DNA from: Enterobacter sp. RHBSTW-00175
GTDB lineage: Bacteria; Pseudomonadota; Gammaproteobacteria; Enterobacterales; Enterobacteriaceae
Direction of reading: 5' to 3'
DNA length: 64,000 nt
Assembly: GCF_013927005.1 (NCBI RefSeq)
Contig: NZ_CP055930.1
Span: forward strand, 4,774,001 to 4,838,000
Below the pieces are notes generated by a model. It saw only the letters and a list, made by a program, of their open reading frames with translations. It searched no databases and was not told the DNA's origin. Position 1 is the first letter of the stretch; the number at the start of each line of letters is the position of its first letter. Positions 55,493-62,826 of the stretch are shown piece by piece. The translations under genes and the position numbers were made by a program.

Positions 55493-55852
55493 TCAGTAAT
55501 CTACTTTGTCAAAGTCTATCCTGAAGTTATCTCCCGCTGTATCCGCATTATGCATTTCCTTGCTGTTTCTTAATGCCCGCAACTCTTTAAGAATTTCCTT
55601 TTGAATATCAGCCTGAGTAAATAACACCGTTTTCAGTTCATAGTCCGTAATGCTTCTGACTATCCAGACAATACAGATAACAGTGATGATGATTTTCGCC
55701 GTATCGAAACTGATGAAAACATAACTCTGAATTATCGAATACCATATCGGGTTGTCAGTTCCGATTAGATAGAACCATGTCATCACGGTCAGAATTATGT
55801 TAATGGTGAGCGTCAACTTTGACAGGTATTTTGTTAAAAATGAAGAATTCAT
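55493..55852 (-). CDS. Small membrane protein of unknown function
   Basis: This is a 119-residue protein with two membrane helices (about 12-33 LTLTINIILTVMTWFYLIG and 45-68 FISFDTAKIIITVICIVWIV), followed by a charged cytoplasmic helix (QADIQKEILKELRALRNSKE). I do not recognise the family. Codon use is AT-rich, like other accessory genes here. It begins 20 bases after the secreted-protein gene and is probably co-transcribed with it. A two-gene unit of secreted protein plus small membrane protein could be toxin and immunity, but nothing in either sequence proves it. Confidence 0.6.
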   Translation of the reverse strand: MNSSFLTKYLSKLTLTINIILTVMTWFYLIGTDNPIWYSIIQSYVFISFDTAKIIITVICIVWIVRSITDYELKTVLFTQADIQKEILKELRALRNSKEMHNADTAGDNFRIDFDKVDY

Positions 55853-55872
55853 TTCCTTTCTTGCTTTCCTTA

Positions 55873-56808
55873 TTAGTTTTTCACGTCAAGATTAATTATT
55901 GTTGATGCATTTTTCGAAGGTGAGGGGAGCCGAATGCCACTCAACCTATTAATGATGGATTCGCAGAATACAATGTCATTATCTTTCTGACTTGCATCAA
56001 ATGCAGATATGCCACCATAACCGTCTGCGAATATCCTGGCATGACACACCGCATCATTAGCACCATCGATTCCGGAAATGGCTTTTGATAATGCATCCGT
56101 AATTATTTTAGTGTCATGCACTAATTCCTTCTTGCTTCGTCCATCCTGAGTGGCGAATGAGTATTCTTTCTTTACAGTTTCATCACAATATAATGCTGCA
56201 CTTTCAGGTGAGTACATTCTCAGTTCCAGCCAGCTTGAGCTTGCACTCGAACCGGCGCTATTCACCCATGTCATTAACATGCTTTCTTTTTTGACTACCC
56301 TGACGACGTACACATCCGTAGTATTCGGACCACCCGCTATGGTTGAGCAGATTTTATGAAACTCAATGCCTCTCTTCGTGAGTGATGAGGCAGGATTGAA
56401 TGTACAATTCTCATTCAGATATCCACCACATTTTGATGGTGCCATTGATATATATTCAGGGCCGAACTTGGCTGGCATTGACGTTCCAAGGGAAACCTCC
56501 CAGCCTAATTCTTTTTTCCTTTTCTCCAGCACTGTTGATTTAACGCCCATAACATTGATGCGAGCAAATCCAGTGCGGAGTGACATTCCGGAAGCTGTTT
56601 GCGTAACACCGTCAGCCCAAACAATATCTGAGTTTGACTGCCAGTCCCACGACAAGCCGTGACCAGCATCCGGCATTGCTGAATAAACAAAATCACCCAA
56701 CTCAGAACTGGGCTTTCCCGAAAGAGATTCGGGGGAAATATCTTCAGCGGATATAGCGTAAGGCGGGAGCGTCGCAACCATAACAGATAACAGTATTAAT
56801 CGTTTCAT
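55873..56808 (-). CDS. Exported protein of unknown function
   Basis: This is a 311-residue protein with a signal peptide (MKRLILLSVMVATLPPYAIS, then AEDIS). The mature part has six or more cysteines (SKCGGYLNENCTF, KICSTIAGG, LYCDET, DAVCHARIF, VFCESI), consistent with disulfides in the periplasm. I do not recognise a family. I start at MKRLIL, ten bases after AGGA; the longer frame adds a Cys-rich stretch in front of a good signal peptide. It heads a two-gene unit with the small membrane protein. Confidence 0.6.
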   Translation of the reverse strand: MKRLILLSVMVATLPPYAISAEDISPESLSGKPSSELGDFVYSAMPDAGHGLSWDWQSNSDIVWADGVTQTASGMSLRTGFARINVMGVKSTVLEKRKKELGWEVSLGTSMPAKFGPEYISMAPSKCGGYLNENCTFNPASSLTKRGIEFHKICSTIAGGPNTTDVYVVRVVKKESMLMTWVNSAGSSASSSWLELRMYSPESAALYCDETVKKEYSFATQDGRSKKELVHDTKIITDALSKAISGIDGANDAVCHARIFADGYGGISAFDASQKDNDIVFCESIINRLSGIRLPSPSKNASTIINLDVKN

Positions 56809-56963
56809 TTGAATCAGTTCCTGAAGCGAACATTCAGAACACTCAACAAGCCCAGTGAAGGCCGCAAGACATTTCAACCGTTAGGCGAACCAACCAGACT
56901 CAGCACATCCATATTCTGCGAGAACAAGGATGCCCACAAATCACTAGATTCTCCCTTGGTTTA

Positions 56964-57021
56964 TGTTTGTCAAGGCTCAGTAGAAATGTCTAATCACTGG
57001 CTCGTTAGAAATGTCTATTGG
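56964..57021 (+). repeat. ISNCY-type left end
   Basis: TGTTTGTCAAGGCTCA at 56964 is identical to the left end at 62046. Behind it the unit GGCTC(A/G)nTAGAAATGTCTA occurs twice, 25 bases apart. The same unit appears inverted, with a 24-base step, at the right end next to 62044. It therefore marks the end of an ISNCY-family element that extends to the right, over the TIR/SLOG genes. Confidence 0.65.
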
Positions 57022-57208
57022 GTGCCAAGTTTTAATATTATAAAAAAAGATTTAGATGTGATGACTGGGAATGTGCAACGAAGGTTAAGAGTTACCATTT
57101 TTTTCGTATCAGGATTTGATGCTTATATCAAGCTGGTAACTCTGAATCATTTAAACCAACAATTTGACAGGTTTTAAAATAATACTCTAAATTATTTACG
57201 CCCTACAT

Positions 57209-57823
57209 CTAACCGTTACGCATCCTCATGGTTCGGGTCATATCATACGAGCATTTATCTCTGTCATTATATGTTAACTCTATGAGTTTTTCCAAATTTT
57301 CAGGATTCCAGCATATCTGATCCCAATTAACGACTGAAATGTAAGAATCCTTTTTCATAAAATTATCAATTATCCTTGCTGGCATATATGGAAATCTTTC
57401 TTCAAATGTTGATCTTTTATCAATGTTTGTCCATGAAGAGATTCCTGGGTGTATTTGCTCTTTTTCACTTTCCCCATGAGTAGACCTGATATAGGTCGTT
57501 CCTGTGCTCGGTAAATTGACAACTAATATGCCTGATTTTTTGTTTTTTGGGCTATCTCTCATACTGGAGAATACCTCCCAATCAATATGTTTTCTGTTTT
57601 TTGTTTCCAATCCAACAAGTAATATTAGAACCGAAGTATCTCTAAGGTAATCATCCCTAATTATTTCTCTTATTTTTTGAGCCTCTTCATCTTCGTCAAT
57701 ATCGCCAAGTGAGACTGAGCGATTTATGAATATATCATGCTCTTTATTCATTTCTTCTAAGCGATTTTTGTACAGCTGATCATTTGCATGATGATAGCTG
57801 ATGAATACATTATGCTTCCCCAT
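57209..57823 (-). CDS. TIR-like (ThsB/DUF1863-type) protein
   Basis: This is a 204-residue protein of the MTH538/DUF1863 TIR-like fold used by Thoeris ThsB. It begins NVFISYHHANDQLYKNRLEE (first strand and helix), continues with a loop with many acidic residues (GDIDEDEEAQKIREI), DTSVLILLVGLETKNRKHID (strand and DE loop) and the catalytic-site helix DWEVFSSM, in which Glu83 is at the position of the NADase glutamate. In Thoeris such proteins convert NAD into a cyclic nucleotide signal on infection. Here no ThsA (SIR2-SLOG) partner is adjacent; the divergent TIR and SLOG genes may fill this role. AAGGA is eight bases before the ATG. AT-rich. Confidence 0.75.
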   Translation of the reverse strand: MGKHNVFISYHHANDQLYKNRLEEMNKEHDIFINRSVSLGDIDEDEEAQKIREIIRDDYLRDTSVLILLVGLETKNRKHIDWEVFSSMRDSPKNKKSGILVVNLPSTGTTYIRSTHGESEKEQIHPGISSWTNIDKRSTFEERFPYMPARIIDNFMKKDSYISVVNWDQICWNPENLEKLIELTYNDRDKCSYDMTRTMRMRNG

Positions 57824-58041
57824 TACTTTTATCCTTTAGCTGTGTGTACCTCTTTCATTTTGCACCATAATCCATATCATATAACAGCACTTTTTTTGAG
57901 TACATCGTTTTGTCATGGCATTCGATTATGGCATACTAAAGAAGACCTAGACGCCTTAAAACCCCGTATCTTGCACCTCTATCTCGCTATACGTGTCCGG
58001 GTCACGCGCCCATAGCAGCAGTGGACTAAGGAGTATGTAAT

Positions 58042-59235
58042 ATGTCTGACCCAAGTCTAGCCAAGCCTTTTCTGGTTATTTATATTGTCTGGCACCCAAT
58101 GTTTTCCGGTGGAGCTGCATTAGCAGAAACACTTCGTAGTCATTTTCGTCGTGAACTTTACAAGAATATTGCGGGTGGAACCGGTTTGAGTGTTATTTTT
58201 CGGTTTGAAGTATTGCCTGAAACAGGGAAGCCACTGGCAATTAACTTTTCTGAATCAGAAACGACGGCGGTTATCGTACTTGCCGAATCAAATATGGCAA
58301 AGGACCACGATTGGAACATTTGGCTTCATGAACTCTCGGCGGAGACAGTAAACGCTGGATTGGGCACTCACATTTTTCCTGTGGCGATTGAACATGAAGG
58401 ATTATCAACTGGCCTTGAGGAACAGGCCGTACGTTGGGATCTTTGGCTTCAAGAAGATAGCAACGATGTAGCATCGATGCAGCTTCGATTAATCAGCACC
58501 CTAACTTATGAATTTTGTCGGATGTTGCGCCACTATCTTGAACATCTAAAGCAACCAGACAAATCTGATGATGAACTGCTTCAATACCTTCGAAAAGTCC
58601 AGATATTCCTTAGCCATTCTAAACATGATTCGGATGGTGAGCGGATTGCATACTTAATACGAGATCAATTGCACAAGGGGAATGGGCTTAGCTCATTTTT
58701 TGATGTCCATGACATCCCAGTCGGGCTTCGTTTTAATGAAGTACTGCTTAAGCAAGTTGCGCAAAGTGCTGTCGTCGCTATTCACACTGACACTTATTCT
58801 TCACGTGAGTGGTGTCGGAGAGAAATTATTGAAGCTAAGCGTTACAGCGTACCATTAGTTGTCGCAAACTGTATCAATGAGCTTGATGAGAGGGGGTTTC
58901 CCTATATGGGGAATGTACCAATCGTTCGGATGGACCCTCAACAAACAAATCGTATTAGTATAATTATTGCGCGTTTGTTGGATGAGGTTTTGAAGGATTT
59001 TCTATGGCGTTGCCGTGTTCAATTGGTTGATTGCAATGAATCTAATATTCGGTTCGTTCCACGAACGCCTGAATTAATTTCGCTTGCAGGCCTATCGTTT
59101 TCAGGGAATGGGCAACCGTTGATTATTTATCCTGATCCACCTTTAAGTGCTGAAGAGGAACGCTTATTTGAAGAAATTAAACCAGAAATTAAATTTCGCA
59201 GTTTTACTGAGTGGATGGCAGGAGGGATTGCATAA
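58042..59235 (+). CDS. TIR-domain protein with degenerate N-terminal TIR-like half
   Basis: This is a 397-residue protein. Residues 186-310 form a TIR domain (VQIFLSHSKHDSDGERIAYL, then FFDVHDIPVGLRFNEVLLK) with the catalytic motif WCRRE, Glu261, typical of NAD-cleaving TIRs. Residues 8-130 repeat the strand-helix pattern (LVIYIVWHP, TTAVIVLAESNMAKDHDWN, HIFPVAIE) but lack the WCxxE glutamate, so they look like a second, inactive TIR-like sensor or partner domain. It shares a base with the SLOG gene (TAATG), so the two are coupled. AAGGAG precedes the start. The pairing of TIR and SLOG is known from predicted nucleotide-signalling conflict systems. Confidence 0.8.
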   Translation: MSDPSLAKPFLVIYIVWHPMFSGGAALAETLRSHFRRELYKNIAGGTGLSVIFRFEVLPETGKPLAINFSESETTAVIVLAESNMAKDHDWNIWLHELSAETVNAGLGTHIFPVAIEHEGLSTGLEEQAVRWDLWLQEDSNDVASMQLRLISTLTYEFCRMLRHYLEHLKQPDKSDDELLQYLRKVQIFLSHSKHDSDGERIAYLIRDQLHKGNGLSSFFDVHDIPVGLRFNEVLLKQVAQSAVVAIHTDTYSSREWCRREIIEAKRYSVPLVVANCINELDERGFPYMGNVPIVRMDPQQTNRISIIIARLLDEVLKDFLWRCRVQLVDCNESNIRFVPRTPELISLAGLSFSGNGQPLIIYPDPPLSAEEERLFEEIKPEIKFRSFTEWMAGGIA

Positions 59236-60047
59236 TGGCTTATCGGGAAGCACTGAGTCAGCAAGTAATTGCAATTTCAATATCTGATAGCCCGGATATG
59301 CCGCTACTGGGGCTGAGTGAGCAACACTTATCTGATGCCATGACAGAAATATCAAGGCATCTTTTGGCGCTTGGATCCAGAATTGTGTATGGAGGAGATC
59401 TACGCATAAATGGTTTTACCTCATTATTGTTTGAACTGGTATCCCGACACCGTAGGGATGCGGATGAAGGAGATGAACGTCCGAGTGTATTGAATTATCT
59501 TGCATGGCCAGTTCATATGCAAAAAGATGAAGCTGAATTAATCGCCCTTAGTAATCATCTTAGTGGAATGGCGGAACTAGTTTTGTTTGACCGCGATGGT
59601 TCACAATTGCAACTGCAAGAACGAATACAGCGAGCAGTGGTAACTCCACTAGAAGATGACTGGAGAATAGGGCTGACTGCTATGCGTAATGCTATGTTAC
59701 GTGATACGCATGCCAGAATAGTTCTAGGGGGACGCATTGAAGGTTACAAAGGAACAATGCCGGGTATTGCCGAGGAAGCGTTGATGTCAATTAAAGCGAA
59801 GCAGCCGCTTTTTATTATGGGTGGTTTTGGTGGATGTGCTAGAGATGTTGCTGAATCGCTCAACATTGCCTCCCCGATTAGTTCTGCTGAAAAACATTGG
59901 CCAGGCCGTGAAATGTTTAATGGCTTTACTTTTGACGATCTCAATAATGGTTTGTCACAAGAAGAAAATATTATACTAGCTCAGACACCCCATGTAGATC
60001 AGGGCATAACAATGATCTTGAGGGGACTTTTCCGTAAATACAGTTGA
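59235..60047 (+). CDS. SLOG-domain protein paired with TIR
   Basis: This is a 270-residue protein with two Rossmann-like SLOG parts. The first (about 5-130) has ISISDSPDMPLLGLSEQHLS, HLLALGSRIVYGGDLRINGF and a long helix; the second (about 145-265) has ARIVLGGRIEGYKGTMPGIA and KQPLFIMGGFGGCARDVAES. SLOG domains bind or process nucleotide-derived ligands such as the ADP-ribose signals made by TIRs. No effector domain (SIR2, transmembrane, nuclease) is attached, so it may be a signal sensor, a signal-degrading enzyme or a regulator of the TIR. Translation is coupled to the TIR gene. I start at MAYREAL, because the longer frame lies in the TIR gene. Confidence 0.7.
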   Translation: MAYREALSQQVIAISISDSPDMPLLGLSEQHLSDAMTEISRHLLALGSRIVYGGDLRINGFTSLLFELVSRHRRDADEGDERPSVLNYLAWPVHMQKDEAELIALSNHLSGMAELVLFDRDGSQLQLQERIQRAVVTPLEDDWRIGLTAMRNAMLRDTHARIVLGGRIEGYKGTMPGIAEEALMSIKAKQPLFIMGGFGGCARDVAESLNIASPISSAEKHWPGREMFNGFTFDDLNNGLSQEENIILAQTPHVDQGITMILRGLFRKYS

Positions 60048-60085
60048 ATATGCTTATAGTTTACAGCTACACAGAGACAACTTGA

Positions 60086-60481
60086 TTATGAGGTTTTCGA
60101 TGTTTGTTGCCATAATTTCTCTGCAAGCATCAATTGCCTTACCGTTTCGACTGACAGGTTGATACTCTCAGACGTTATCAGCATTCTTTGTGCCTGTGTC
60201 GGCCCCACGCTCTGGCACTCAGTTTTCAGAAAATGAATAACGCGGGCTTTAAGCTCTACCTGAAGCCGGTGATTACTGGGTTTTCCGCGCCGCTGGCTGA
60301 CTAACCCGACAGGTCCTGCCTGTAGGTATTGCGCAATCAGACGGCGGCAGTGACGTGGCGTTATCTCCATTGACGCAGCCGCTTCCGTCAGACTTAATTC
60401 ACTGGCCAGCACAGCCTCAATGAGTTCCAGTCGGTAGCGTTCCCTGAGAGACATCATCACTTTTTCATCTGTTTCTGGCAT
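60086..60481 (-). pseudogene. Truncated ISNCY transposase (N-terminal part)
   Basis: The 131 residues are the N-terminal DNA-binding region of an ISNCY-family transposase different from the two larger copies: ELSLTEAAASMEITPRHCRR and LSVETVRQLMLAEKLWQ. After LWQ the family sequence stops and the frame ends within a few codons, so the whole DDE domain is missing. AGAGG precedes the start. It lies 38 bases after the SLOG stop and marks a recombination or insertion breakpoint. Confidence 0.8.
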
Positions 60482-60533
60482 ATTTGGCCTCTTTTTCAGG
60501 ATTTTTTACTCGTTGTTGCTCGTTTGCCTCGGT

Positions 60534-61931
60534 TCATCTTTTACCAAAAATGGCCTCCGAGCTACCCTGAAGCTTTAACATGGCTTCAAGCATGTCATCT
60601 TCGTTCAGTGAACGCTGAGATTTGTTAATACTGGGTGCATGCCGTCTGCGGGAAGGTTCATCGCCAGCAGGTACCGACTGTGACCGGTTATTGTCACGTT
60701 TTCTCTGGACCTGCCTGGCAACGTCCAGCACATGGCCCAGTCTTTTATTATCTGCAATCGCGACGGGGTCAACTTCCGACAACCGGTCATAGGTGGAATA
60801 GGGGAGCAGCACATCATTCAGGCGCAGTTCCTTATGCCCGTCAGGATAATGCCAGACATCGATATACTTACCGATGGCCCGACGGCTGTACTCACTGTCT
60901 TCAATCAGATAAAGCAGTTTATCGTACTGTACTGTAAGGTTTTTTGAAACTCGCCGGGGTTCGCGCCAGGTAAATTCCGCATCAAGATCATCGGTTAATG
61001 TCAATGGCCGGTGAGCATTGAAATCATGCCGGGGGGCTTTGGCAAACCGCTTGTTGTAATCGGTCATGTATTCTTCGGCAAACGCATTTGCTGCTTCTAT
61101 CGTACTGATCCCTTTTAACCTGAGCTCTTTAACCAGCCGGTCCTGAAGTGTCAGATGGGCGCGTTCAACGCGGCCTTTTGCCTGACTGGTTTCCGCGCAC
61201 AGAGGGGTGATATTAAGGCAGCGCATGGCCCTGGCAAACTGGGTTTCACCGGGACCTGTGGTGGCGTGTTTATTATTGACTCTGAACACGCTGGCTTTAT
61301 CGCTGTAGAGGATCATGGGTTTACCGTATTTCTCGATATAGCCACGGGTCGCTTCAAAATAGGTGAATGTGGATTCAGATTTCACAAACAGCAGGTGCAT
61401 CAGGCGACTGGTGGCATCATCAACATAGACCAGAGCAGTACAGGGCCGACCCCGATTTTCAAACCAGTGATGGTCGCAGCCATCAATCTGGATCAGCTCG
61501 CCGGTACAGGGGCGTCGATAACGGGGCTGGTGAATTTTCGGCGGACGTTGTCTGCGGGGGATCCAGAGTCCGGATTTTATCATGAGGCGTCTGATGGTTT
61601 CCTTGCCAAGGACGAGACCGTGAACTTCTTCCAGCTTTTCCCGTGCCAGTGTCGGACCAAAATCAGAGTAGCGTTCCCGAATGATACTCAGCGCCAGCTC
61701 AGTCAGTGATGTGGGCAGCAGGCGGTTTCCGGTGCGACCGCGACTCTGGTTGTTCATACCAAGCGGTCCGGACTGACGATAACGTTTCAGCAGACGGCTG
61801 CAATGGCGTGGCGTGATGCCGAGCATCTCCGCAGCCTGGCCAGGACGCAGGTTGCGATCGATGACGTCCTGAAGGATTTTTAGGCGGTTAATTTCTTTCA
61901 CGGTGAACATCCCGGCGTCATGTATAGCCAT
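60534..61931 (-). CDS. ISNCY-family transposase (IS1202 group)
   Basis: This is a full-length transposase of 465 residues. The N-terminal part is a helix-turn-helix (RPGQAAEMLGITPRHCSRLL). The DDE catalytic domain has the first Asp in ELIQIDGCDHHWFENR, the second in ILYSDKASVFRVNNK and the Glu in AKGRVERAHLTLQDRL. A C-terminal charged region follows. I start at MAIHDAG, where the homologous relic at 53398 also begins. The frame is intact, so it may be active. It is the likely enzyme moving the element that ends at 62044. Confidence 0.9.
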   Translation of the reverse strand: MAIHDAGMFTVKEINRLKILQDVIDRNLRPGQAAEMLGITPRHCSRLLKRYRQSGPLGMNNQSRGRTGNRLLPTSLTELALSIIRERYSDFGPTLAREKLEEVHGLVLGKETIRRLMIKSGLWIPRRQRPPKIHQPRYRRPCTGELIQIDGCDHHWFENRGRPCTALVYVDDATSRLMHLLFVKSESTFTYFEATRGYIEKYGKPMILYSDKASVFRVNNKHATTGPGETQFARAMRCLNITPLCAETSQAKGRVERAHLTLQDRLVKELRLKGISTIEAANAFAEEYMTDYNKRFAKAPRHDFNAHRPLTLTDDLDAEFTWREPRRVSKNLTVQYDKLLYLIEDSEYSRRAIGKYIDVWHYPDGHKELRLNDVLLPYSTYDRLSEVDPVAIADNKRLGHVLDVARQVQRKRDNNRSQSVPAGDEPSRRRHAPSINKSQRSLNEDDMLEAMLKLQGSSEAIFGKR

Positions 61932-61949
61932 AGAAAACTCCTCATCAGG

Positions 61950-62044
61950 AAAAAGCGAGTCGTTGACTAGACATACAGGTCTGAAAACTATAGCCTGGAC
62001 ATTCCTAATGAGCCACAAATAGACATTAGCATTGAGCCCCTACA
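61950..62044 (-). repeat. ISNCY right end
   Basis: Read from the end inward (minus strand from 62044) the sequence is TGTAGGGGCTCAATGCTAAT, then GTC, and a second unit GGCTCATTAGGAATGTCC 24 bases further. The same unit occurs at 56964 and, diverged, at 53515. This is the terminal repeat set of the transposase gene just to the left. Confidence 0.65.
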
Positions 62045-62045
62045 A

Positions 62046-62100
62046 TGTTTGTCAAGGCTCAATTGAAATGTCCGTTATCCAGCTCAATTAAAATGACCAC
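62046..62100 (+). repeat. Left end of a second ISNCY element
   Basis: TGTTTGTCAAGGCTCAATTG at 62046, then AAATGTCC, and a related unit GCTCAATTAAAATGACC 25 bases further. It begins one base after the right end of the previous element (62044), so two element ends stand back to back. The element extends to the right, over the DUF6904 gene and the partial transposase, and leaves the window. Confidence 0.65.
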
Positions 62101-62165
62101 TTTGATCTCTCATTCTCTTTACTGATAGACTTTCCTCCGACTGAAACAACAGGATGATTGAGCCC

Positions 62166-62798
62166 ATGCTTCGATACGAGTTAACGCCGAACAATGCAGG
62201 TTTTATACTGTGGGGAGATTCAGAAGCCCTGAATGAATTACATGAACTCATTCATTACATCGTGGATGAAAGCCCACTGATTAAAGTTAAAGACGGATTT
62301 ATGTTATCCCTTGCCTATGATATTCGTAAAGCACGGGAAGGTAATCGTCGTGTTGAGCAACATCAGTATGATCAACATGATACATATAAGCTTTATGGTG
62401 TTGAGCTTTTATGGCCTCTGGTCCTGGTACAGTCCTCAATACTCAGAAACTCAATGGGTTATATTCAGACAGACAAAAACCAGCTGTCTGTCATGTATGC
62501 CTTTGAATACCTGATAGAATCAGCATTAACAGAGTCTGAGAGAACAACGTCGAATGATATTATGCTAACAGTAAAATATGCATCAGACTCTGATTTTAAT
62601 TTCATTGAGGATAATATTGACAGCAGGTGCTGCTATTTTATCAGCCTATCTCCGGAGCAAAGAAAAAAGCAGTTAATCAGTATTGTTCGTTCTTTTCATT
62701 CATTATGGGGTAAGTATGCCCGTGAAAAGCAGGACATAAAGATGCTGAACGAAATGAATAATACATCATGGGTCTGGCCGGACAATATCAACTGGTGA
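62166..62798 (+). CDS. DUF6904-like protein, IS passenger
   Basis: This is a 210-residue protein that resembles family DUF6904: it begins MLRYELTPNNAGFILWGDSE and has MLSLAYDIRKAREGNRRVE, the pattern of that family. The function is unknown. I start at ATG 62166; the ATG at 62154 directly follows the AGG and has no spacing. It lies between the IS left end at 62046 and the transposase on the opposite strand, and shares a hairpin with it, so it seems to be carried by the element. Confidence 0.65.
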   Translation: MLRYELTPNNAGFILWGDSEALNELHELIHYIVDESPLIKVKDGFMLSLAYDIRKAREGNRRVEQHQYDQHDTYKLYGVELLWPLVLVQSSILRNSMGYIQTDKNQLSVMYAFEYLIESALTESERTTSNDIMLTVKYASDSDFNFIEDNIDSRCCYFISLSPEQRKKQLISIVRSFHSLWGKYAREKQDIKMLNEMNNTSWVWPDNINW

Positions 62799-62817
62799 GC
62801 AACCACTGTCCGGCCAG
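62774..62817. terminator. Shared hairpin between DUF6904 gene and transposase
   Basis: CTGGCCGGACA (62774-62784) and TGTCCGGCCAG (62807-62817) are perfect 11-bp arms. They span the stop of the DUF6904 gene and end nine bases before the stop codon of the convergent transposase, so the hairpin can serve both genes. No strong T-run is present. Confidence 0.55.
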
Positions 62818-62826
62818 TGAGTACCA

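Larger units (their letters stand above)
56964..62044 (-). mobile_element. Candidate ISNCY-family transposon with TIR/SLOG cargo
   Basis: A left end at 56964 and an inverted right end at 62044 (minus-strand TGTAGGGGCTCAATGCTAAT) enclose one complete ISNCY transposase near the right end and, between it and the left end, the TIR-like gene, TIR gene, SLOG gene and a truncated second transposase. No other left end is present near the 3' side of the transposase. This suggests a 5.1-kb element with cargo. The left end has diverged and no target duplication can be read because another element abuts the right end, so the boundary is a hypothesis. Confidence 0.4.

Noticed and set aside
57209..57823. 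Complete type I Thoeris (ThsA-ThsB) system
   Set aside because: No SIR2-domain ThsA is present; the SLOG protein here has no SIR2 part, so the known type I or II names do not apply.
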